From the NCBI RefSeq assembly GCF_000807855.2, contig NZ_JRYR02000001.1:4244045-4308044 (forward strand): DNA of 64,000 nucleotides, read 5' to 3'. Position numbers and translations under genes: made by a program. Every line of letters starts with the position of its first letter. Position 1 is the first letter of the stretch. The DNA comes from Flammeovirga pacifica. Lineage in GTDB: Bacteria; Bacteroidota; Bacteroidia; Cytophagales; Flammeovirgaceae. Below, one piece after another: positions 29,032-37,042 of this stretch. The notes beneath the pieces are model-generated. The model searched no databases and had not been told where the DNA came from. It worked only from the letters and a program-made list of their open reading frames with translations.

Positions 29032-29784
29032 TTATTGCATTCCCTTAAAAGTTCGAACTAATTTATTCGAAAAAAGGAAATCTCGTAATTCTTTAGGTTC
29101 GGCATCTAGGATAGTATCTTTATTACCTTCCCAAATTTTTAAACCTTGGTACATAAACATAATATATTCTCCAATTTCCATTACAGAATTCATATCATGT
29201 GATACGATAACTGTAGTTAGATTGAATTCATCTGTGATTTCATGGATTAATTGATCAATCATCCATGCAGTTTGAGGATCCAAGCCAGAATTCGGTTCAT
29301 CACAAAAGAGGTATTGTGATTTCATTACAATAGCCCTTGCAATGCCGACTCTTTTTTGCATACCCCCACTAATTTCCGAAGGCATTTTATTTGCTGCTTG
29401 CTCTAATCCTACTCTTTTTAAACAAGTATTGACTCTATCATCTTTTTCACTTTCAGACATTTTAGAGTGAACATTTAAAGGGAAACGAACATTATCTGCT
29501 ACAGTAAGAGAATCGAACAAAGCGCTACCTTGAAAAAGCATACCTATTTCACTCCTAATAATTTTTTGTTCCTTTCGGTTGGATTGATGAAAATCTCGAC
29601 CATCGTAAAAGACAGAACCAGCATCAGGTTCGAATAGGCCAACAATAGTTTTCAGAAGTACACTTTTACCTGTACCACTCGCCCCAATTATCATATTAGT
29701 TTTCCCTTGTTCAAAAGTTGCACTAATATCTGACAGTACTGTTTTCCCTTGAAAAGTCTTTTGTATATTTTTTATTTCAATCAT
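29032..29784 (-). CDS. mlaF: ABC transporter ATPase, MlaF-type (phospholipid transport)
   Basis: A 250-residue ATPase. Walker A GASGTGKSVLLK (about 34-45), Q-loop region GMLFQGSALFDSLTV, ABC signature ISGGMQKRVGIARA (about 138-151), Walker B YLFCDEPNSGLDP and H-loop VIVSHDM. The FQ-SALFDSLTV and GGMQKR wording is typical of the MlaF/Ttg2A group, which powers phospholipid movement between inner and outer membranes. It lies 6 bp after the permease gene, with which it forms an operon. No MlaD/MCE substrate-binding gene follows; a terminator comes directly after. Confidence 0.88.
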   Translation of the reverse strand: MIEIKNIQKTFQGKTVLSDISATFEQGKTNMIIGASGTGKSVLLKTIVGLFEPDAGSVFYDGRDFHQSNRKEQKIIRSEIGMLFQGSALFDSLTVADNVRFPLNVHSKMSESEKDDRVNTCLKRVGLEQAANKMPSEISGGMQKRVGIARAIVMKSQYLFCDEPNSGLDPQTAWMIDQLIHEITDEFNLTTVIVSHDMNSVMEIGEYIMFMYQGLKIWEGNKDTILDAEPKELRDFLFSNKLVRTFKGMQ

Positions 29785-29790
29785 TTCAAA

Positions 29791-30522
29791 TTAGCTCAAA
29801 AGTGTATCTGCTAGAATGAAGTCAGCTGCAAGAATGGCAATACAAGATGTCGTAACAGCTTCAGTACTTGCTCGACCAACTTCTAAAGCACCACCTTTTA
29901 CATTGTATCCTTTAAAAGCTGAAATTGATGTTACGATAAATCCAAATACAAAAGCCTTGATGATAGCAAAAGGTACCTCAAAAGCGACAAACTGATTTTG
30001 GATACCATAAATATAATCTTCTACTGGTGATAAATCACCAAAAATAGTGGCTAACCATCCACCCCAAATACCTAAAGCTCCTGATAGAACTGCAAGCGCT
30101 GGTAACATTACCATACCTGCGAAAATTTTAGGTAATACCAAGTATGATGCAGAATTAATTCCCATTACTTCTAGAGCATCAATTTGTTCGGTGATACGCA
30201 TAGTTCCTATGCCTCCTGCAATTTGAGATCCTACTTTACCAGCAAAAACAATAGCAGATAGTGTTGGTGCCATTTCAAGAATCATCATTTCTCTAGTAGC
30301 TAAACCAATAATATATTTAGGTAAAAGAGGGCTTACAATATTGTAGGCCATTTGAAGTGCAATAACAGCACCTACAAAAAGTGAAACGAAACCAATCAGG
30401 AATAAAGAATTAATACCGATGGTGACGCATTCTTGAAAAAACAATTTTAAATAGGTAGAAAATGATTCTCTGTTAGAAAACATCTTCCACAAAAAGATGA
30501 GGTATTCGCCTAAACGTCTCAT
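29791..30522 (-). CDS. mlaE: ABC transporter permease, MlaE family
   Basis: A 243-residue membrane protein with about five hydrophobic segments. The MlaE (TIGR00056) family core is present: GAVIALQMAYNI, then LAPTLSAIVFAGKVGSQIAG-like wording, GTMRITEQIDALEVMGINS (the elbow/coupling region) and the C-terminal VTSISAFKGYNVKGGALEVGR. It is the permease partner of the downstream ATPase, forming the inner-membrane part of a phospholipid transporter that maintains outer-membrane asymmetry. The partner MCE protein must be encoded elsewhere. Confidence 0.9.
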   Translation of the reverse strand: MRRLGEYLIFLWKMFSNRESFSTYLKLFFQECVTIGINSLFLIGFVSLFVGAVIALQMAYNIVSPLLPKYIIGLATREMMILEMAPTLSAIVFAGKVGSQIAGGIGTMRITEQIDALEVMGINSASYLVLPKIFAGMVMLPALAVLSGALGIWGGWLATIFGDLSPVEDYIYGIQNQFVAFEVPFAIIKAFVFGFIVTSISAFKGYNVKGGALEVGRASTEAVTTSCIAILAADFILADTLLS

Positions 30523-30812
30523 TTATTATTTTTAATCGAAAAAATTATCATTAATAATGTAGAGTAGAAAAAATCTCAACTCTAATGGATATGAATACAA
30601 ATATAAAGAAGTTTATTTTTGCATAGGTTAAATCCATAATACACTAAAATTAATAGTATTTATTGATAATACTTAATTAGTAAAGAATTTATTTTGATAT
30701 ACTTTTAATAAATCAAATTCTTCTAATTGAAGCTAAACATTGAACCTATACTGTTATTTGTTTCTATAAACTTGTATTTTTAGTATTGTGGAGTAAAACT
30801 TAAAGAAAAACT

Positions 30813-31082
30813 ATGGGATTTATGGAAAGCGCAACAAAAGTGTTGCAAAACAATAGAAGAGAGTTAAAACATGCTTCCTCTCCAAAGTTTAAAAGCACTA
30901 ATTCTAATCATGCTCATTATTCTTTATCAAAAATATCAAAGAAAAAATCTAAAAAAGAAGTAGACTCTTACAGAAAAAAAATATGGAGGTATCGTTTGTT
31001 CGAAACAATTAAAAGATACTTTATCTATACTGTATTAATTATACTTTTAAGTTGGGGAGCATATTTTATGTTTACTTGGTAA
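30813..31082 (+). CDS. Small basic single-span membrane protein (89 aa)
   Basis: Not recognised. Residues 1-65 are strongly basic and serine/lysine rich (SKISKKKSKKEVDSYRKKIWRYR). They are followed by one C-terminal transmembrane helix (about 69-86, YFIYTVLIILLSWGAYFMF). This is tail-anchored topology with a cytoplasmic basic domain. The family is known to me only as conserved-hypothetical-like. It has its own terminator overlapping the stop codon. Confidence 0.65.
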   Translation: MGFMESATKVLQNNRRELKHASSPKFKSTNSNHAHYSLSKISKKKSKKEVDSYRKKIWRYRLFETIKRYFIYTVLIILLSWGAYFMFTW

Positions 31083-31124
31083 TAAAAATGGTCATGTAAT
31101 TTAAATTACATGACCATTTTTATT
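31081..31124. terminator. 44-bp perfect palindrome acting as bidirectional terminator
   Basis: Positions 31081-31102 are the exact reverse complement of 31103-31124, with no spacer. The core is ATGGTCATGTAATTT. The palindrome overlaps the last two bases of the TAA stop of the 89-aa gene. It has A5 on the left and T5 on the right, so it can terminate both this gene and the convergent upp. Confidence 0.9.
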
Positions 31125-31166
31125 GAAATGATGGCTTTACGCCAATTTCATATTATGATATTCTAA

Positions 31167-31820
31167 TTATAATTTTTCACCAAAACATAAATCACCAGCA
31201 TCTCCTAAACCAGGAATGATATATGATTTTTCATTCATTTCGGGATCCACAGCCCCAATCCATAAAGAAGCAGGGACATTAATGTTCTCTTTTACATAAT
31301 CTACTCCTTGCTGACTACTAATTGCAGCTAGAATATGTACATGTTTTGGAGTCCCGTTTTTGAGTAATCCTTCTAATGCTAAAAGTAAAGACTTACCAGT
31401 AGCTAGCATAGGATCAGCCAAGATTACAACTTTACCATCTAAATTACCCGAAGCAACATATTCCATATTGATTTCTACTTCATCTGTTCCGGTACTGGAT
31501 CTGTAGGAAGCTACAAAACCACTATCTGCATGATCAAATACATTTAATACTCCTTCATACATTGGTAATCCGGCTCTTAAAATTGTAGTGACTACTAATT
31601 GATCTTTGACTCTTCGAGAAGGAGATGTGCCAAGAGGTGTTTTGATATCTACATTTTCATACTCCAATGTTTTACTTAATTCATAACTAAGTAATTCACC
31701 AATACGTTCTAAATTTCTTCTAAAACGAGCTCTGTCTTTTTGCACATTGACATCTCGTAATTCATTTATGTAGGTAGAAGCAACATTAGCTTCTTGATTT
31801 AGTATAAATGTATTTGACAT
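31167..31820 (-). CDS. upp: Uracil phosphoribosyltransferase
   Basis: A 217-residue enzyme converting uracil and PRPP to UMP (pyrimidine salvage). The PRPP-binding signature is VVILADPMLATGKSLLLAL (about residues 131-149). Other Upp blocks are LVVTTILRAGLPMYEGVL, VASYRSSTG and the C-terminal uracil-binding SYIIPGLGDAGDLCFGEKL. The length fits the family. It is monocistronic and convergent with the small basic membrane protein gene; the palindromic terminator lies 42 bp beyond its stop. Confidence 0.95.
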   Translation of the reverse strand: MSNTFILNQEANVASTYINELRDVNVQKDRARFRRNLERIGELLSYELSKTLEYENVDIKTPLGTSPSRRVKDQLVVTTILRAGLPMYEGVLNVFDHADSGFVASYRSSTGTDEVEINMEYVASGNLDGKVVILADPMLATGKSLLLALEGLLKNGTPKHVHILAAISSQQGVDYVKENINVPASLWIGAVDPEMNEKSYIIPGLGDAGDLCFGEKL

Positions 31821-32009
31821 TTTTATCTCAATTATTAATTGATGGAATATTGTATTCTATAATTCCTTAAGATTGAATCTCAAGTAATAATGTAAGCAAT
31901 TATTTATAGTAGCTTCAAGGTAAGAACTAATTCCTCAATAGAGTACTATAAATTACTTAATAATAAATAATTAGGAGGGAAAAGTGACTATTTAAAAAGT
32001 TTATAAAAT

Positions 32010-32039
32010 AAAAAAAAGCAAACATCAAATGATATTTGC
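32010..32039 (-). terminator. Intrinsic terminator (minus strand)
   Basis: A 10-bp stem with one G-U pair (32018-32027 with 32030-32039), then a long T-run on the minus strand. It ends either the MscS operon's long 3' tail or the candidate small RNA. Confidence 0.6.
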
Positions 32040-32122
32040 CTTTTCAACCAATTCAATTATTTAAACTTTATCTTTACGTTGAGGTTTGATCCTCACGATA
32101 TTGATCACTTTTGTTATTAATT
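32010..32122 (-). ncRNA. Candidate small RNA (or 15-codon mini-ORF transcript)
   Basis: On the minus strand, TATTTTTG (plus 32127-32134) is a full -7 element. About 90 nt downstream is a hairpin, GCAAATATCA/TGATGTTTGC (32018-32039, one G-U pair), followed by eight or more Ts. In between is a small stem, CGTGAGG/CCTC-A-ACG. A GTG-started frame at 32061-32108 would encode VINIVRIKPQRKDKV, but no ribosome binding site is visible. The G-U pairing favours the minus strand as the transcribed one. Wholly a prediction. Confidence 0.3.
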
Positions 32123-32243
32123 ATGCCAAAAATAGTCCTTTAATTGTAAGTTGTTGATAATCAATACATTGATATTTAATCATCGTTTTTTTATTTGTAC
32201 GGAAACGAACATTTCAGTCTATTAGTGTCCGATTTACGTAAAT

Positions 32244-32501
32244 TTATTCTTCAATTTGAGGTGTTTTTGATGCATTGCCTTCCTTCAACTGCTTATTTAT
32301 TCCCCAATTTGGTTCAGTTACTATAGTTTCTACATTTTCAAGACGATTTTTTAAAGAAGTATTCTCTTTTTTAAGATATTCTACTTCATCTAATAATCTG
32401 ATATAATCTTTCTTTTGTAATTTTCCTTTGTTTTTACTTAAGATGGCAACAATAGGAATAGCCATTGCTGCTAAAGGAACCAATATCCAAATTTCACCCA
32501 T
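32244..32501 (-). CDS. Small membrane protein with coiled coil (PspB-like topology)
   Basis: An 85-residue protein starting MGEIWILVPLAAMAIPIVAI. The ATG at 32501 is preferred because the longer frame would overlap the upstream gene. One N-terminal transmembrane helix (about 2-22) is followed by a basic stretch and a coiled coil (LLDEVEYLKKENTSLKNRLENVETIV). This resembles phage-shock protein PspB in layout, but I cannot assign the family. It is last in a three-gene minus-strand operon behind the MscS channel and the thioredoxin-like protein, 7 bp after the latter. A membrane-stress role is inferred from layout and neighbours only. Confidence 0.65.
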   Translation of the reverse strand: MGEIWILVPLAAMAIPIVAILSKNKGKLQKKDYIRLLDEVEYLKKENTSLKNRLENVETIVTEPNWGINKQLKEGNASKTPQIEE

Positions 32502-32508
32502 GATTGTA

Positions 32509-33060
32509 TTATTTATATGATAAGTTACGTGCACCAAGTATTAAACTTTTCATTCCAGTAAGAATACTTTTTCTAGGAATGTTTTCACCAATTAAATCTC
32601 CTGACTTAGAAAAGACATAATAAGAAGGTATTTCTTCTTGTTTAAAATGATTTGTCATAAAACAATCATTACAATATGGTGAAGAAATGGGGAGTATGTA
32701 AGTGTTTTCTAGGCTGTTATCTAATTTTGGGGCACTATATTCTCTTAAAAAGCTTTCCCAATTATTTTGAACATCTGCAATAGCATAAAGAAATACTACA
32801 TCTTTATTCCAAGTTTCTTTTTGTAATGATTTTATCTGATCAAAATCTTCTAGGAATTCTATACTCCACGAACTTGCTATAATTAAGACAATAACTTTTC
32901 CTCTAAAATCTACTTTTTTAATTTTATTGCCTTTTTTATTGATGATATTAAAATCAGGTGTATCACTTTCTTTCATTATATTTTGCCCAAAGACATTGAT
33001 ATGAACGAAAATGAACACCAAAATGATTAATGCTATTTTGTTGTGTTTATGTTGATTCAT
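32509..33060 (-). CDS. Exported thioredoxin-fold protein without CxxC
   Basis: A 183-residue protein from the ATG at 33060 (MNQHKHNKIALIILVFIFVH), directly after the MscS stop at 33062. The signal peptide ends NVFGQ. The body has the TlpA/redoxin layout: DFRGKVIVLIIASSWSIEFLEDF occupies the place where WCxPC normally sits, so both catalytic cysteines are missing (SSWSIEF). A different pair, CNDC, appears later in SPYCNDCFMTNHF. The IPSYYVFSKSGDLIG segment matches the cis-Pro region. It could be a redox-inactive scaffold or use the distal CxxC. Middle gene of the MscS operon. Confidence 0.7.
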   Translation of the reverse strand: MNQHKHNKIALIILVFIFVHINVFGQNIMKESDTPDFNIINKKGNKIKKVDFRGKVIVLIIASSWSIEFLEDFDQIKSLQKETWNKDVVFLYAIADVQNNWESFLREYSAPKLDNSLENTYILPISSPYCNDCFMTNHFKQEEIPSYYVFSKSGDLIGENIPRKSILTGMKSLILGARNLSYK

Positions 33061-33061
33061 A

Positions 33062-35215
33062 TTACATAAAACCGAAAGGTTTATCACCAGAAGATTTTTG
33101 AGAGGTTTTAGATAATTTTCCACCGTTTCCTTCCATCATCATCATGTCTAAACCATTTGGAGGAATGGCAAATTCAACTTCTAATTCGTTAGCTGTTTTA
33201 ACAATACTACGAATAATCTCATGTCTAAAGTGAAGTTCATCACCCCATGTAGGTGCTTCAAAAAAGATATAGAAAAGAATATCAAAAGAATATAATCCAA
33301 TGTTGTTTAAATTAACAACGTAAAAATCTTTTCTTGTATGAGGGTGTTTTCTAACTATTTCCTTTAGTCGATCAACAAACTCATCAATTTTTTCTGGGTT
33401 GGTATCGTATTTTATTCTAATGTATGTTTTGTATCTTCTAAAAACACGCATACCCATATTATCGATAGTAAAATCGGCCATTCTAGAGTTTGGTATTGAA
33501 ACTAAAGAATTTTCAAAAGTTCTTATTCTAGTAGAACGAAGACCAATTCGTTCAATAGATCCACTTACACCATCCGTTTTTACCCAATCTCCAATAACAA
33601 AAGGTCTATCCAAAAAGATCATGATAGAACCAAATAGGTTTTTAATAGTATCCTGAGCAGCTAAGGCTACAGCAACACCACCAATAGAAAGACCTGTGAG
33701 TAAACCTGTGATTTCATATCCGAGTGCACTTACTGTTAAAACAATTCCAATAAGAATAAAGATTAATTTGGCAGTCATTCCAAAGAAAGGAGCCAAACCT
33801 CTTTGTATTTGATCTTCTCTTTCGTTGGCTTTTCTTAACCAAATAGCCACCCATAAATCAGTGACATTATAGAAGAATCGTACTATTTGGAATATGCCAT
33901 ACACCTTAAGAACTATGATTACAAATTGAAGCTCCTGAATGGAAAGCTCCAAACTCGGAGAAATCATTTTATACCAATAGCAAATGATAACTGTTAGTCC
34001 AGCACTAAATATTCCTCGAATATATTTTCGCTCTTCTTTAGACCTTGATAGATACCCGAGTAAAAACATAATCACCCTAGACAATATGATAATGGAGAGC
34101 CAAGCCCCAAAAAACATAATGGTTAAACTAGTGACTTGCCATAATTCAAGACCTAAAAATTCTTTTCTAGCATGTTTACCAAGTGGTTTCCTTAAGATAC
34201 TTCCAACAGTTTCTAAACCGTCGGTACCAATTGGAAATACTTGTCTATGTTTATTCTCAATTAATTGTATACTAGCATCAGAAAACATCCATTTTTTATC
34301 CACTTTTTCTAGATAAAAATCTGGAAGCTGTCTATCAAGAACATAAATTTCTTTGTTATGTCTGGTGGTATCGATGTAATTGGGGTCTTCAGAAATATCT
34401 TCTAATTCTATCCATAGTCCTAAACCATCATAAATTTGCTTTAGCTTCATGGCTAAAGTAATACGGTCTTCTAAAGAAAGTTGATTTATAGATTCTAATG
34501 TTTTTGCAGCTAACTCAGGATGATAATTATCGTCTTGTTGAAAAACAAAGAAAGTAGTGGCAGAAGCTTTAGGATTACTTAAATCTACTTTTACTTTTTC
34601 TGGTCGAATAATCGGTTTTTCCTCAGGAACAGGTTTTGGTGCAGGTTTTTTAACTACAACGTCTTTTCCAGAGGAATCCTTTTCGATCACATTTACAGAA
34701 TCTACTTTAGAAGTATCTTTTTCTTTAGGTTTCGGCTTTTTAGGAGGAATAGCAGATGGATAGTACCTTCTGAACACCACATTTATTTCCCGAACAGATT
34801 TTGGCGAATAAACCCAATTAGAATTTTCTCTGATGAGGTAAATTTCTGGAATATCTTCAAAAACAGTGAAAATAAAGTCGCCATCTTCATTACGGTAATT
34901 TCTTCTATTAGAAATATCGTCCAGATCTAAGCCTCCGTGTTTATCATATATTTGCTTTAACTTAATAGCTAATGCAATTTTTTGCTCTATAGAAAAATCA
35001 TCACCTCCTAATGTTCTTGCAGCCAATTCAGGATTATAAGATCCAGAAGAAGGACTTAAGAATCCTATATGAGAAACCATGGTTCTATAAGGAGACTTAG
35101 TGCTAAACTTTACATTAGATAATTGAGCGTTTGATTCTGAGAAAAGAAACAAAAATGCAATACCTAAAAGTATCGAAGCTATATTTGTATGTATGGAATG
35201 CCTTTTAAAGTTCAT
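33062..35215 (-). CDS. MscS family mechanosensitive channel with duplicated periplasmic domain
   Basis: A 717-residue protein with a signal peptide at about 1-30. Two homologous extracytoplasmic domains follow: residues about 55-150 (YNPELAARTL, IALAIKLKQIYD, LDLDDIS) and about 220-330 (YHPELAAKTL, ITLAMKLKQIYD, IELEDIS). They are joined by a Pro/Lys-rich linker (IPPKKPKPKEKDTSK). Then come several transmembrane helices and the MscS core: pore helix GLSIGGVAVALAAQDTIKNL, beta domain FLDRPFVIGDWVKTDGVSG and a C-terminal alpha/beta domain. It gates ions and solutes under membrane tension. It is first in a three-gene operon. Its start codon is 5 bp from that of the divergent glycosyltransferase. 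Confidence 0.88.
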   Translation of the reverse strand: MNFKRHSIHTNIASILLGIAFLFLFSESNAQLSNVKFSTKSPYRTMVSHIGFLSPSSGSYNPELAARTLGGDDFSIEQKIALAIKLKQIYDKHGGLDLDDISNRRNYRNEDGDFIFTVFEDIPEIYLIRENSNWVYSPKSVREINVVFRRYYPSAIPPKKPKPKEKDTSKVDSVNVIEKDSSGKDVVVKKPAPKPVPEEKPIIRPEKVKVDLSNPKASATTFFVFQQDDNYHPELAAKTLESINQLSLEDRITLAMKLKQIYDGLGLWIELEDISEDPNYIDTTRHNKEIYVLDRQLPDFYLEKVDKKWMFSDASIQLIENKHRQVFPIGTDGLETVGSILRKPLGKHARKEFLGLELWQVTSLTIMFFGAWLSIIILSRVIMFLLGYLSRSKEERKYIRGIFSAGLTVIICYWYKMISPSLELSIQELQFVIIVLKVYGIFQIVRFFYNVTDLWVAIWLRKANEREDQIQRGLAPFFGMTAKLIFILIGIVLTVSALGYEITGLLTGLSIGGVAVALAAQDTIKNLFGSIMIFLDRPFVIGDWVKTDGVSGSIERIGLRSTRIRTFENSLVSIPNSRMADFTIDNMGMRVFRRYKTYIRIKYDTNPEKIDEFVDRLKEIVRKHPHTRKDFYVVNLNNIGLYSFDILFYIFFEAPTWGDELHFRHEIIRSIVKTANELEVEFAIPPNGLDMMMMEGNGGKLSKTSQKSSGDKPFGFM

Positions 35216-35220
35216 AAAGA

Positions 35221-36207
35221 ATGTCTAATACTCCTTTGGTGACAGTAATATGTTTGTGTTTTAATCATGAAGATTATGTTGAAGACGCATTGATTTCATT
35301 AAAACAACAAACTTATACTAATATAGAAATAATTATTGTAGATGATGCTAGTAAAGATAGATCAGTCGAACGCATTCAAGCTACTTTACAAAAATATGAT
35401 ATCAAAGCAATTTACCTACCTCTTTCTAAAAATATTGGGAACTGTAAAGCATTTAACCTAGCTTTTACTCAATCTAAAGGAGAATTTATTATTGATTTTG
35501 CAACGGATGATGTTTTATTACCTGACAGAATTAAAGATGACGTCAATTGTTTTTTAGCTCATTCAAAAGAATATGGTTGTGTTTTTTCTGATGTAAGAAC
35601 TATTGATGCTACCGGAAATACTCTATCAGCCTCTTATTTTAAAAGAAATAAAAAAGACGAATTAATCGAAGAAGTAATTTCGGGTGATGTATATCAAAGA
35701 ATTCTTAAAAATCCACCTTTATTTTCAGCTCCATCAATTACATTTAAAAGAGAGGTACTATTGGAATTAGGGGGATATGATGAATCATTAGCCTATGAAG
35801 ATTATGATATATGGATTCGATCATCAAGAAATTATAAATATGCATTTTATGATAAAGTAAATACTTTAAAACGTGACTTACCTCGCTCTTTAGGGAAACA
35901 ATTTTATCTCACGAGAGGCAATCAATTATTAAAATCAACTTTAAAAATTTGTAGAAAAGCACAAAAATTAAATCAGACAGAAGAAGAAAATAGTGCTTTG
36001 AGTCAATCAATAAGGTATCATGCTCAATTATCTGTATTGACATCTAACAGACTTGCCGCAAAAGCTTTTTATAAATTATTATCTCAACTAACATCTTTCG
36101 ATAAAAAAGATAGATTGTTATTACTGATTCTGAAATCAAAAATTGATGTATCCAACTTGTATTTGAGTGTCTTAAACTGGAAAATGAGAAGAAAAAGTAA
36201 CGAGTAG
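35221..36207 (+). CDS. Family 2 glycosyltransferase
   Basis: A 328-residue GT-A glycosyltransferase. The N-terminal VTVICLCFNHEDYV and IIIVDDASKDRS nucleotide-binding blocks (about 7-50), the acidic DFATDDVLLPDRI region (DxD equivalent, about 94-106) and the catalytic-base region YEDYDIWIRSS (about 196-206) are in family order. No membrane helix, so it is a soluble or peripheral enzyme. It probably adds a sugar to a surface polysaccharide or glycolipid. Because GT2 domains begin only a few residues after the start Met, the ATG at 35221 is firm, which makes the tight divergent arrangement with mscS real. Confidence 0.88.
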   Translation: MSNTPLVTVICLCFNHEDYVEDALISLKQQTYTNIEIIIVDDASKDRSVERIQATLQKYDIKAIYLPLSKNIGNCKAFNLAFTQSKGEFIIDFATDDVLLPDRIKDDVNCFLAHSKEYGCVFSDVRTIDATGNTLSASYFKRNKKDELIEEVISGDVYQRILKNPPLFSAPSITFKREVLLELGGYDESLAYEDYDIWIRSSRNYKYAFYDKVNTLKRDLPRSLGKQFYLTRGNQLLKSTLKICRKAQKLNQTEEENSALSQSIRYHAQLSVLTSNRLAAKAFYKLLSQLTSFDKKDRLLLLILKSKIDVSNLYLSVLNWKMRRKSNE

Positions 36208-36284
36208 CTCATTTTACAATATTCCATGTACTGAAAAATTAAATTCTTAAGTCAAAAACATCTCGAAGAAAGAAAAAGTATTTC

Positions 36285-36292
36285 TATTTTTG
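36285..36292 (+). promoter_or_regulatory. -7 element very close to a start codon (possible leaderless mRNA)
   Basis: TATTTTTG is a full TAnnTTTG match but ends only 4 bp before the ATG at 36297. If used, transcription would start at or near the start codon. No -33 box is obvious. Confidence 0.35.
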
Positions 36293-36296
36293 TGTC

Positions 36297-37037
36297 ATGA
36301 AAAACAAACACCTTATTTTTTTATTCGCACTTATCACTTCAGTGATGTCTTGTTCACCATCATCAGAAGAATTAACCAATCAAGGAAAACTTAAACTTTC
36401 AAAAAGTAAATTTAAAGAAGCTATTTCTCTTTTTGATGCTGCAATCAAAGAAGATAACTTGAATGCCGATGCCTATAATGCTCAAGGTGCTGCATATATG
36501 TCTTTAGAAGAATATAGTAAAGCACAAAAATCGTTTTCAATGGCGATAAACATTTATGAAGAATCGGAGAAAGATTTTCCTAATGCGTATCAGTTTTATT
36601 ATAATAGAGGAAATGCTAATCGTTTTCAAAGAGATCATAAAAGTGCAATTCTTGATTATACTAAAGCCATTCAGTTAGATGGTAGTATTTCTGATATTTA
36701 CCTTAATAGAGGTTTAGAAAATGCCGAAGTAAACGGTATTAGTTTAGCATTAGAAGATTTTGATAAAGCAATAGAATTATCAAATGAACAGGACAAAAGA
36801 ATATTTTTACACAAGGCAAGAGTATTAATTGCTTCTAAACAATTTGATAAAGCCTTGAATACTATCGAAATAGCTATTAATTTAGATAAAAGGTATGGTG
36901 AGGCTTATTATTATAAGGCACTTGCTTTAAGTGGAAAAACAGGTGAGGCCGACGATACTGTATGTGACTTACTAGCTTCTGCAGAGGCCTTTGGTTATTC
37001 TCTTGCTGCTGCAGAAATCCAAAAACATTGTGATTAA
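36297..37037 (+). CDS. TPR-repeat lipoprotein
   Basis: A 246-residue protein with a lipoprotein signal peptide and lipobox VMSC (Cys19). Five or six tetratricopeptide repeats follow, for example FKEAISLFDAAIKEDNLNADAYNAQGAAY, AYQFYYNRGNANRFQRDHKSAILDYTKAIQLD and ALEDFDKAIELS. TPRs are protein-interaction scaffolds; lipidation places it at a membrane facing the periplasm or exterior. It is 5 bp upstream of the response-regulator gene, implying one operon (TPR lipoprotein, NtrC regulator, Hpt). An envelope-sensing role is inferred. Confidence 0.85.
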   Translation: MKNKHLIFLFALITSVMSCSPSSEELTNQGKLKLSKSKFKEAISLFDAAIKEDNLNADAYNAQGAAYMSLEEYSKAQKSFSMAINIYEESEKDFPNAYQFYYNRGNANRFQRDHKSAILDYTKAIQLDGSISDIYLNRGLENAEVNGISLALEDFDKAIELSNEQDKRIFLHKARVLIASKQFDKALNTIEIAINLDKRYGEAYYYKALALSGKTGEADDTVCDLLASAEAFGYSLAAAEIQKHCD

Positions 37038-37042
37038 TACTT

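Larger units (their letters stand above)
31821..32243. other. 423-bp intergenic region between upp and the MscS operon
   Basis: Contains the upp promoter side, a T-run hairpin at 32018-32039 and, further right, a full -7 match on the minus strand (32127-32134). Together these outline a possible short minus-strand transcript, listed separately. Nothing else is recognisable. Confidence 0.5.
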
